Notes: generated by a model from the sequence alone, not told the origin. 5,734 bases of DNA from Nitrosopumilales archaeon (GCA_016838795.1 JAEHKQ010000152.1:1-5734), one strand, 5' to 3'; positions 1-4,388 are shown, counted from the stretch's first letter. A program made the numbers and translations.

Positions 1-83
1 ACAATGAGGGGAATCCATACTGGCCATCCATCTGCCGCTGATACCATGAATATGTCAGTTTTACTAATCATATTTAAAGCCAT
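1..83 (-). CDS. Possible N-terminal fragment of an unrecognised protein, cut by the window edge
   Basis: An open frame starts with ATG at 83 and runs off the left edge, giving 27 residues beginning MALNMISKTDIF and continuing with a Trp/Pro-rich hydrophobic stretch (GWPVWIPLIV). A second ATG at 71 could also be the start. A stop lies in frame upstream near 115. I do not recognise the family. The plus strand is also open over the same stretch to a stop near 105, so which strand codes is not certain. A gene here would lie just downstream of tRNA-Ala on the same strand. Confidence 0.3.
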   Translation of the reverse strand, partial: MALNMISKTDIFMVSAADGWPVWIPLI

Positions 84-115
84 CTTGGATTCTGGAAATC
101 TGAATTGATCGACTT

Positions 116-121
116 AAAAAA
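116..121 (-). terminator. Oligo-T terminator after tRNA-Ala
   Basis: Six T residues on the minus strand begin about five bases after the tRNA 3' end. Archaeal RNA polymerase commonly stops at such oligo-T tracts. Confidence 0.45.
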
Positions 122-126
122 TTGAA

Positions 127-200
127 TGGACTGAAGGGGATTTGAACCCCTGACCCCCCGCGTGCAAGGCGGGTATTCTACCAGTCTGAACTATCAGCCC
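127..200 (-). tRNA. tRNA-Ala (anticodon UGC)
   Basis: This 74-nt cloverleaf reads from 200 down to 127. The acceptor stem is GGGCTGA with TCAGTCC and contains the G3:U70 wobble pair that is the identity mark for alanyl-tRNA synthetase. The D stem is GTTC/GAAT. The anticodon stem is CCCGC/GCGGG with loop CTTGCAC, giving anticodon TGC. The T arm is AGGGG-TTCAAAT-CCCCT, and the discriminator is A. No intron is present and CCA is not encoded. It is divergent from the peroxiredoxin-like gene at 278. Confidence 0.96.
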
Positions 201-225
201 TTAAAGTGGATGAATTTCGTGTTGA

Positions 226-231
226 TTTTAA
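226..231 (-). promoter_or_regulatory. Box A (TATA box) of tRNA-Ala
   Basis: TTAAAA on the minus strand is centred about 28 bases before the mature 5' end of tRNA-Ala, the usual archaeal TATA spacing for a start a base or two before the tRNA. Confidence 0.45.
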
Positions 232-249
232 TTGTTGTCTTGACAAAGA

Positions 250-257
250 TTTTATTT
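250..257 (+). promoter_or_regulatory. Weak box A of the peroxiredoxin-like gene
   Basis: TTTTATTT is centred about 25 bases before the ATG at 278, which fits a leaderless or nearly leaderless archaeal transcript. It supports that ATG over the earlier in-frame GTG at 206, which would lie upstream of this box. Confidence 0.4.
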
Positions 258-277
258 GCTTTTTTGTTGTTTTGTTT

Positions 278-832
278 ATGGTTTTACTTGAATCACAGAT
301 TAAGTTGAAGACTGGTGATCAGGCACCAGATTTTGATTTAATGGGAATCGATGACAAGAAACATTCTCTAAATGATTACAAAGATTATGATGGTTTACTT
401 GTAGTTTTCATATGCAATCACTGTCCATATGTTAAAGCTAAAGTAGAAGCATTAAAAGAAATTTATGAAAAATTCAATGGAAAGGTTCCTCTTGTTGGAA
501 TAAACAGTAACGATCCAATTAACTATCCTGATGATAGCTTTGAAAATATGAAAAAAATTGCAGAGGAAAAAAGAATCAAATTTGATTATCTAGTAGATGA
601 TTCTCAAGAAATTGCAAAAAAGTATGGGGCTACATGTACTCCAGATCCCTTCCTCTTTGATAAGGATGGAAAACTTGTTTTTCATGGAAGAATCGATAAT
701 GCTATGAACCTAGATGATTCGGTGACTGAAAAAACCATGATTGACAATATAGAAAAACTTCTTGCCAATGAAAAAATCGAAAAAGATTTTGATCCTTCAA
801 TTGGCTGCTCTATCAAATGGAAAGAAAATTAA
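278..832 (+). CDS. Peroxiredoxin-like thioredoxin-fold protein (AhpC/TSA, PRX_like1 type)
   Basis: This 184-residue cytosolic protein has a thioredoxin fold. GDQAPDFDL at residues 13-21 is the typical peroxiredoxin/TlpA opening. The active site is C46-N-H-C49-P, a CxxC motif that in this family follows a strand like LLVVFICN. A T121-P122 turn stands where the cis-proline loop is expected, next to C120, and the C-terminal GCSIKW (C177) is also a family hallmark. The likely role is thiol-disulfide or peroxide chemistry, but the substrate is unknown. The CxxC suggests an oxidoreductase rather than a classical single-peroxidatic-Cys enzyme. The frame is open back to a GTG at 206, but the added 24 residues are Phe/Val-rich, overlap both promoters and do not look like a signal peptide I trust, so I chose ATG 278. 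No lipid or secretion signal follows that start. tRNA-Ile lies 34 bases downstream on the same strand. Confidence 0.88.
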   Translation: MVLLESQIKLKTGDQAPDFDLMGIDDKKHSLNDYKDYDGLLVVFICNHCPYVKAKVEALKEIYEKFNGKVPLVGINSNDPINYPDDSFENMKKIAEEKRIKFDYLVDDSQEIAKKYGATCTPDPFLFDKDGKLVFHGRIDNAMNLDDSVTEKTMIDNIEKLLANEKIEKDFDPSIGCSIKWKEN

Positions 833-833
833 A

Positions 834-840
834 CTTAAAT
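834..840 (+). promoter_or_regulatory. Box A of tRNA-Ile
   Basis: CTTAAAT starts one base after the stop codon of the peroxiredoxin-like gene and is centred 30 bases before the tRNA 5' end. It suggests the tRNA has its own promoter despite the short gap. Confidence 0.45.
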
Positions 841-866
841 GACTGCAACCTAGAGAAATTTTTTGA

Positions 867-954
867 GGGCCGGTAGCTCAGCTTGGCTGGAGCGTTCGAC
901 TGATAAATCTATTCAGATATCGAAAGGTCGTGAGTTCGAATCTCACTCGGCCCA
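867..954 (+). tRNA. tRNA-Ile (anticodon GAU) with 13-nt intron
   Basis: The gene is 88 nt long and 75 nt after removal of the intron. The acceptor is GGGCCGG/TCGGCCC, the D stem GCTC/GAGC, the anticodon stem TTCGA/TCGAA, and the T arm GTGAG-TTCGAAT-CTCAC. The discriminator is A at 954. The anticodon GAT is at 902-904. The anticodon loop is 20 nt instead of 7; removing 906-918 restores CTGATAA. A CTG initiator-like (CAU) isoleucine tRNA is excluded by the GAT triplet. CCA is not encoded (A is followed by CCT). Confidence 0.95.
906..918 (+). other. tRNA-Ile intron at position 37/38 (bulge-helix-bulge)
   Basis: The 13 bases can form the archaeal splicing motif. Exon bases CTGA (900-903) pair with intron bases TCAG (913-916). 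A three-base bulge TAA (904-906) lies on one side and ATA (917-919) on the other, below the anticodon stem. Cutting after the second base of each bulge leaves a normal seven-base loop. This is the substrate form of the tRNA splicing endonuclease. Confidence 0.88.
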
Positions 955-956
955 CC

Positions 957-1859
957 TTAATTTTTAGAACTAGAACTTTCAAACGTTGTCTGGCACCATT
1001 GGATGATATCTTCAGGTTTCTCAGAAATCAGGTCCGCCTTGATTTCTGTCTTTTTTTCAACTTTGCCACATAAAGCTAGAAAGAGTTTTTTCCCAACATT
1101 TTCTTTGACAGAACCAACAGCCTCCGAGAAAAAATTCAAGCCTTCTTCGGTATCAGAAAATACAACAACAATCATTATTCCATTCTTTTGTTTCCAAACC
1201 TTCCCAAGAAATTTTTGCAAGTCTAAATCAAATAGAACATCAATTGCTGAAGACATATCACCCAAAGTAGAGACCTTCCAACCATCAGAATGAAAAGTAG
1301 CCGCTGCAGTTTCAGCCAGAAGGACACTTTGGGCATCGGCTGAAAGGATTATCATATTCTTTTTTGGGTTATTCTCTATGGGAACAAGATTAAGGATTTG
1401 TATTGAATTTGAAATTATTTGTCTGAGAAGCTTTTCCTCAGAATTACCAATTTTGCCATCCTTGTAGAGTTTTTGAATGGACGTAATTGCTGGGATGACA
1501 ATTTCACTCATAATTTTCCGAGTTTCAGCATCTGAGTGAAGGCAGTTTCTGATCATACTGTAAACTTGGTTTTCTGAACCTTCCGTCAAATATTCAATGT
1601 ATTTTGTTTTTGCATTGAAATAATCATCAGGAAATTGAAATTGTTCTGTTCCCTCTTCAATGAACCAGATATTGACGTTCCCAATGTTTTTTTGTCTAAT
1701 CAAACCCTCAGCTACAAAGATGTTGAGATATTTTGTCATTGTAATTCTGTTGACGCCAAGTTTTTTAGATATCTCAACACCAGACATTCCTATCTTTGTA
1801 TCGTTTAGGACATCTACCAGTTTTTGTTTAATCTCTTCTATTTGATATCCTCTTGCCAT
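957..1859 (-). CDS. Winged-helix regulator with degenerate cobalamin-binding-type sensor domain
   Basis: This 300-residue protein is predicted to be a cytosolic transcription regulator. Residues about 10-68 form a winged helix: helices EEIKQKLVDVL, MSGVEISKKLGV and ITMTKYLNIFVAEGL, then a wing (NIGNVNIWFIE). Residues about 80-160 are helical and resemble the B12-binding cap domain. Residues 167-290 look like a Rossmann-type B12-binding domain, with NMIILSADAQSVLLAET, GWKVSTLG, a GIMIVVVFSD strand and a final LCGKVEKKTEIKADLIS section. The closest architecture I know is CarH/LitR. The CarH cap motif W-x9-E-H reads Y132-x9-E142-K143 here, and the D-x-H-x-x-G motif reads D175-A-Q177-S-V-L180, so both histidine ligands are missing. 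The domain assignment is by eye; binding of another ligand, or none, is possible. A box A 27 bp before the ATG marks the start as leaderless. It is divergent from the gene at 1979, and its stop is two bases from the 3' end of tRNA-Ile. Confidence 0.82.
   Translation of the reverse strand: MARGYQIEEIKQKLVDVLNDTKIGMSGVEISKKLGVNRITMTKYLNIFVAEGLIRQKNIGNVNIWFIEEGTEQFQFPDDYFNAKTKYIEYLTEGSENQVYSMIRNCLHSDAETRKIMSEIVIPAITSIQKLYKDGKIGNSEEKLLRQIISNSIQILNLVPIENNPKKNMIILSADAQSVLLAETAAATFHSDGWKVSTLGDMSSAIDVLFDLDLQKFLGKVWKQKNGIMIVVVFSDTEEGLNFFSEAVGSVKENVGKKLFLALCGKVEKKTEIKADLISEKPEDIIQWCQTTFESSSSKN
961..965 (+). terminator. Oligo-T terminator of tRNA-Ile inside the convergent gene
   Basis: Five T residues six bases after the tRNA-Ile 3' end could end its transcript. 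They coincide with the last lysine and asparagine codons of the convergent regulator gene. Confidence 0.35.
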
Positions 1860-1882
1860 AAAGCTCTACAATTATGCTATTG

Positions 1883-1889
1883 TATAAAG
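1883..1889 (-). promoter_or_regulatory. Box A of the winged-helix regulator gene
   Basis: CTTTATA on the minus strand is centred 27 bases before the ATG at 1859, the classic position for a leaderless archaeal transcript. It is one of the best TATA boxes in the window. Confidence 0.7.
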
Positions 1890-1908
1890 TCAATTCTCAA
1901 TTATTGAC
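1889..1908 (+). repeat. Inverted repeat GTCAAT/ATTGAC next to the regulator's TATA box
   Basis: Six-base arms GTCAAT (1889-1894) and ATTGAC (1903-1908) are separated by eight bases. They abut the upstream side of the box A of the winged-helix gene, where factor-recognition and operator sites sit. It could be a regulator site; a chance repeat of this size in AT-rich DNA is also possible. Confidence 0.35.
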
Positions 1909-1935
1909 AAGACTCCCTTAGATTAACAACAAACG

Positions 1936-1942
1936 TTATATA
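1936..1942 (+). promoter_or_regulatory. Candidate box A of the ribbon-helix-helix gene
   Basis: TTATATA is centred 40 bases before the TTG start, which would give a leader of about 14 bases. An alternative box A, CTTTAAAG at 1952-1959 within the palindrome, is 23-24 bases from the start and would give a leaderless message. Confidence 0.5.
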
Positions 1943-1948
1943 GTTGAA

Positions 1949-1962
1949 GTACTTTAAAGTAC
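1949..1962 (+). promoter_or_regulatory. Perfect 14-bp palindrome, candidate operator
   Basis: GTACTTTAAAGTAC reads the same on both strands without a spacer. It lies between the TATA-like box at 1936 and the TTG at 1979 and covers or adjoins the expected transcription start. A dimeric DNA-binding protein could repress or autoregulate from here. Ribbon-helix-helix and winged-helix dimers, one encoded on each side, are both plausible binders; which one, if either, is inference. Confidence 0.5.
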
Positions 1963-1978
1963 GGTAAGGAAAAGTAAA

Positions 1979-2365
1979 TTGCCGAAAGATGGATTCAAAT
2001 CAATTACCGTATCAGAAACCGTCTATGACAAATTCTTTGATGTCTACCAAAAAAACAAAGAAGATCTCTTAATGAAAGGCGTCAACAGCTTTTCAGGATA
2101 CATCACATACATGTTAGAGGAGATGATGCAAAAGGACAAAACATTTGCACGATATGCTCCCAAACTTGAAAAGATTTCAGTTGATGGTGACAGAGTTATT
2201 CTTAAAGATAATATCAAAAACAGAATTGCAGAGGTTACTATTCAAAGGGGAGAGCTTTTCTGTCAGCTCTGTGAAGAAAAGGATTGTGTCCATATCGGTT
2301 TTGTGTTCTCACTTCCTGATGTTTACGAAATTTTAAACGCTAAAGGAATCAGGCACCCAAAATAG
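1979..2365 (+). CDS. Ribbon-helix-helix-like protein with C/C/C/H putative zinc motif
   Basis: The product is 128 residues. Residues 6-52 fit a ribbon-helix-helix pattern: a strand FKSITVSETV, a first helix YDKFFDVYQKNKEDLLM, then SFSGYITYMLEEMMQ as the second helix. The middle (65-92) is predicted beta strands. The C-terminal part carries C95-x2-C98-x4-C103-x-H105 within FCQLCEEKDCVHIGF, reminiscent of SWIM-type or other small zinc sites. The protein looks like a conserved thaumarchaeal small DNA-binding family, from memory of similar proteins in Nitrosopumilus; function is not established. The start is TTG: a stop lies in frame at 1955 with no ATG or GTG between that could give a better start, and the first internal Met (residue 32) would remove the conserved N-terminal strand. 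A palindrome in its promoter suggests autoregulation. It ends four bases before the 3' end of the convergent tRNA-Leu. Confidence 0.85.
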   Translation: MPKDGFKSITVSETVYDKFFDVYQKNKEDLLMKGVNSFSGYITYMLEEMMQKDKTFARYAPKLEKISVDGDRVILKDNIKNRIAEVTIQRGELFCQLCEEKDCVHIGFVFSLPDVYEILNAKGIRHPK

Positions 2366-2414
2366 TAAGTGGAGGAGGTGGGATTTGAACCCACGAACCC
2401 CTAAGAGACGGGAT

Positions 2415-2430
2415 CACCCATTATTATGAT
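2415..2430 (-). other. tRNA-Leu intron 1, position 37/38
   Basis: These 16 bases interrupt the anticodon loop after G37. Exon CTTA can pair with TGGG near the intron end (one Watson-Crick C-G, two T-G wobbles, one A-T), flanked by three-base bulges AGA and TGA. This is a relaxed bulge-helix-bulge at the canonical site. Confidence 0.82.
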
Positions 2431-2444
2431 CTTAAGTCCCGCGT

Positions 2445-2465
2445 GTCCAAAAACTAATTAGTTTT
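2445..2465 (-). other. tRNA-Leu candidate intron 2, in the D stem
   Basis: A 21-base insertion contains the palindromic hairpin AAAACTAATTAGTTTT. Exon CCAA pairs with TTGG near the insertion end, leaving three-base bulges AGA and ACA, as a bulge-helix-bulge requires. Cutting there joins the D-stem base G to AC, about position 23/24, and gives a regular tRNA. The outer helix is weak (a single G-C pair beside the bulge). A one-base shift of both cuts gives the same product. Confidence 0.68.
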
Positions 2466-2515
2466 CTTTGGCCAGGCTTGACTACTCCTCCGCTCGGAGT
2501 AGCTAACTGAGTTGG

Positions 2516-2523
2516 AAATTTAA
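2516..2523 (-). promoter_or_regulatory. Box A of tRNA-Leu
   Basis: TTAAATTT on the minus strand is centred about 28 bases before the tRNA-Leu 5' end, so transcription would start within a few bases of the mature end. Confidence 0.5.
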
Positions 2524-2554
2524 CAGTTGAGTTTTGAAAAAAATTAATCAAGAA

Positions 2555-2561
2555 TTATAAG
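2555..2561 (+). promoter_or_regulatory. Box A of tRNA-Thr
   Basis: TTATAAG is centred 28 bases before the tRNA-Thr 5' end at 2586, the normal archaeal TATA spacing. It is divergent from the tRNA-Leu promoter in the same 94-base gap. Confidence 0.55.
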
Positions 2562-2585
2562 GATTTTCAACAATCGAACTTTATC

Positions 2586-2659
2586 GCTTCGATAGCTCAG
2601 CCTGGTAGAGCGTTACCTTGGTAAGGTAAAGGTCGCGGGTCCGGATCCCGCTCGAAGCT
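2586..2659 (+). tRNA. tRNA-Thr (anticodon GGU)
   Basis: This 74-nt tRNA has acceptor GCTTCGA/TCGAAGC, D stem GCTC/GAGC, anticodon stem TTACC/GGTAA with loop TTGGTAA (anticodon GGT), and T stem GCGGG/CCCGC. The discriminator is T, usual for archaeal tRNA-Thr. There is no intron. The T loop is TCCGGAT rather than the TTCRAAT of the other three tRNAs here, so positions 55 and 58 deviate. The adjacent methyltransferase gene ends on the very next base on the other strand. Confidence 0.95.
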
Positions 2660-3523
2660 TCAGTAATTTTTTATCAATAATTCTGAATGGCCTGTTCGTT
2701 TTCTGGAATCTGAGTTGATGGTTCTGTTTGCTTCTATCTCAAAAATTTTCCAGTTACTTTTTGAAAAGATCTCTAATACCTCTTCAGAGTTAGAATTTGA
2801 TAACATGAATTTACATCCTTTGTAATCTAATTTTTGGCAGAGTCCAGCAAGACGTTCCAAATCATCAAAGGTGAAATTACGATGTGTATAACTCGTGAAA
2901 TTGGCAGTTGAGCTAACTGGCTGGTATGGAGGATCAAAGTAAACAAAGTCCCCCTTGCGTGCATCTTTCAAAATTGATGAAAAGTCTCTACAAGAAATGA
3001 CGATCTTTTTGGATTTTAAAAAATGGCTTACTGATCGAAGGTTTTCCTCATTTACAATATTGGGGTTGGTATAACGACCAAGTGGAACATTGAATTTCCC
3101 TTTACTGTTGACTCGGTATAGTCCATTAAAGCAGGTTCTATTAAGAAAAATGAGTCTTGAGGCCTTTTCTATCTGGCTTTTGGGTTCAGCATCTCGAATT
3201 TTATAATAATATGATTTTGAGTTTTTGAAATAATTCTTTGAATGATTTTTGAGAAATGATATTAGCTCTTCAACCTTGTCTTGGATTGTGACATATGTCA
3301 AAATTAGATCAGAGTTCAAATCTGAGATTTGGCATTTTTGATTGGGGTTTTTTGTAAGGATGTTAAACAGCATTGCTCCTCCTCCCAAAAATGGTTCAAA
3401 AAATGAATCAAAGGTTTCGGGAATGTGCTGATTCAAAATTGGAATTAATTGTCTTTTCCCACCAGCCCATTTTACAAAAGGTCGGGGCGCTGAAGATGAA
3501 ATCTGATGGTATTCCTGCTTCAT
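2660..3523 (-). CDS. dam: Dam-type DNA adenine-N6 methyltransferase (D12 class)
   Basis: This 287-residue enzyme should transfer a methyl group from S-adenosylmethionine to adenine N6 in DNA; the family commonly recognises GATC, but the target cannot be read from the sequence. The motifs are in family order: FVKWAGGKRQL (16-26), FFEPFLGGGAM (41-51, AdoMet binding), ISDLNSDLI (66-74), LNRTCFNGLYRVNSKGKFN (127-145), DFVYFDPPY (192-200, catalytic DPPY) and the C-terminal RTGHSELLI (276-284). Length is normal for Dam and DpnM-like enzymes, and nothing is truncated. The ATG is fixed by an in-frame TGA three bases upstream of the preceding codon. A possible TATA-like sequence (TGTATTTAAG, 3611-3620) lies about 90 bases upstream, so the message may have a leader. 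No endonuclease gene lies beside it, so it looks solitary. It sits between tRNA-Thr and the amo genes, a place where an acquired gene could settle, though base composition does not stand out. Confidence 0.93.
   Translation of the reverse strand: MKQEYHQISSSAPRPFVKWAGGKRQLIPILNQHIPETFDSFFEPFLGGGAMLFNILTKNPNQKCQISDLNSDLILTYVTIQDKVEELISFLKNHSKNYFKNSKSYYYKIRDAEPKSQIEKASRLIFLNRTCFNGLYRVNSKGKFNVPLGRYTNPNIVNEENLRSVSHFLKSKKIVISCRDFSSILKDARKGDFVYFDPPYQPVSSTANFTSYTHRNFTFDDLERLAGLCQKLDYKGCKFMLSNSNSEEVLEIFSKSNWKIFEIEANRTINSDSRKRTGHSELLIKNY
2667..2672 (+). terminator. Oligo-T terminator of tRNA-Thr inside the methyltransferase gene
   Basis: Six T residues begin eight bases after the tRNA-Thr 3' end. They overlap the last codons (Lys-Asn) of the convergent methyltransferase. 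Confidence 0.4.
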
Positions 3524-3671
3524 CTCTCATGATCTTGAATTTGGTTATTGGTGTCTAGAGTCAGAAAAGATTACAACGTGTACAATATTTTTTTATCAAA
3601 TACAAAATAGCTTAAATACAAATTTCGTAAATCAGGTTTTTCCAAAAATGATGAAAATAAACTATACTAGC

Positions 3672-3695
3672 TAATGAATAAAATGAAAAGGAGGG
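3672..3695 (-). terminator. T-rich terminator after amoA
   Basis: About 11 bases after the amoA stop the minus strand reads CCTCC followed by TTTTCATTTTATTCATT, the pyrimidine/T-run form of archaeal intrinsic termination. No stable hairpin is needed or seen. Confidence 0.5.
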
Positions 3696-3705
3696 ATTTA
3701 GAATT

Positions 3706-4356
3706 CTAGTCCCACTTTGACCAAGCGGCCATCCATCTATACGTCCACGTTGTTAGTTTACATCCTAGCGCTGCCATCGGAATTGATAATACTGCACCAG
3801 CACCCGCACCCAGCGCAACAGGGCTGTTATAGAATTTTCCGACCTGCGGTTCTATCGGTGTCATGTATGGTGGCAATGTAGGTCTAGGATATTTGAATGC
3901 CGTTTCTAGCGGGTCTGCTATAGTGATCAGGTTTACCATGTTGAACAATGGCAATGACATTCCTACCAATACTCCACCAAACAGTATTAACGAGTGCTTG
4001 TTTCTCTTCGTAGCCCAGTACGCCAAGTCCAACAGCATCGCTGATGGTAACCAAATTGGTGTAGTGATAAAGTCATAGGGATATCCTAGTGCAAACCATG
4101 CACCTTTTGCAACCCATGTATACACAGTAATGATTAATGCATAGTAAGTAGCTGTTCCTGGAACGCCTGTGAATGTTAGATAATAACAAGCTCCGACAAC
4201 TAGCATCAACGTTTGTGATATTGAGAATACTACAAAGGATGTCCAAGCCCAGTCAGTGTAGAAAATATAGTCACCTGCATTAATTGTAAGCAAAGTTCCG
4301 TTTACCGCAACTACTATAATGAATAAGTAGTGGGTAGATCGCCTAAGCCAGACCAT
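3706..4356 (-). CDS. amoA: Ammonia monooxygenase subunit A (AmoA), archaeal type
   Basis: AmoA is a membrane subunit of the copper ammonia monooxygenase that oxidises ammonia to hydroxylamine, the first step of energy metabolism in these archaea. The 216-residue product has the archaeal AmoA hallmarks: MVWLRR start, TINAGDYIFYTDWAWTS (24-40), GVPGTATYYA (64-73), GYPYDF (91-96), DPLETAFKYPRPTLPPYMTP (148-167) and the end WTYRWMAAWSKWD. Several hydrophobic spans (about 10-27, 39-62, 70-90, 101-113, 122-145, 178-200) fit a multi-pass protein. The frame opens earlier at 4398, but a strong TATA box lies inside that extension at 4380-4388, and 216 residues is the family length, so ATG 4356 is the start. 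It is the last of the three amo genes in the direction of transcription, 108 bases after amoX. Identification to family is secure. Confidence 0.98.
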   Translation of the reverse strand: MVWLRRSTHYLFIIVVAVNGTLLTINAGDYIFYTDWAWTSFVVFSISQTLMLVVGACYYLTFTGVPGTATYYALIITVYTWVAKGAWFALGYPYDFITTPIWLPSAMLLDLAYWATKRNKHSLILFGGVLVGMSLPLFNMVNLITIADPLETAFKYPRPTLPPYMTPIEPQVGKFYNSPVALGAGAGAVLSIPMAALGCKLTTWTYRWMAAWSKWD

Positions 4357-4379
4357 TATCCAGTAGAGAATTAGGTCAG

Positions 4380-4388
4380 TATATAAAA
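4380..4388 (-). promoter_or_regulatory. Box A of amoA
   Basis: TTTTATATA on the minus strand is centred 28 bases before the ATG at 4356. It indicates a separate, nearly leaderless amoA transcript and decides the start codon. Confidence 0.7.

Larger units (their letters stand above)
2370..2491 (-). tRNA. tRNA-Leu (anticodon UAA) with two introns
   Basis: The gene is 122 nt and reads from 2491 to 2370. The acceptor is GGAGGAG/CTCCTCC, the anticodon stem CGGGA/TCCCG, and the T arm GTGGG-TTCAAAT-CCCAC; the discriminator is A. A 14-base variable region between 2395 and 2408 makes it class II, as leucine tRNAs are. The anticodon TAA is at 2432-2434. Removing 2415-2430 restores the loop CTTAAGA. 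Removing 2445-2465 restores a three-pair D stem GTC/GAC followed by one base and the anticodon stem. The spliced molecule is 85 nt, normal for tRNA-Leu. The anticodon-loop intron is secure; the D-arm insertion is best explained as a second intron, with an enlarged D arm as the alternative. Confidence 0.93.

Noticed and set aside
206..277. Longer start (GTG at 206) for the peroxiredoxin-like protein
   Set aside because: The extra 24 residues overlap the divergent tRNA-Ala promoter and the gene's own TATA-like box and lack family similarity; ATG 278 gives the normal N terminus.
1003..1845. Plus-strand open frames opposite the winged-helix gene (1003-1293, 1660-1845)
   Set aside because: They mirror a convincing minus-strand gene and show no domain or promoter of their own.
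2145..2336. Second plus-strand frame inside the ribbon-helix-helix gene
   Set aside because: It is an out-of-frame shadow; the longer frame carries the recognisable motifs.
2482..2502. Inverted repeat CTACTCC/GGAGTAG across the 5' end of tRNA-Leu, which could mis-pair with the acceptor strand
   Set aside because: The TATA box at 2516-2523 places the transcription start near 2493, so one arm would not be in the RNA; probably a chance repeat.
3647..3676. C-box-like ATGATGA downstream of amoA, suggesting a C/D guide RNA
   Set aside because: No D box (CTGA) at a suitable distance and no internal C'/D' boxes.
2586..3705. Integrated element at tRNA-Thr carrying the methyltransferase
   Set aside because: No copy of the tRNA-Thr 3' end is visible upstream of the methyltransferase, and no integrase or transposase is present; kept only as a possibility in the findings.
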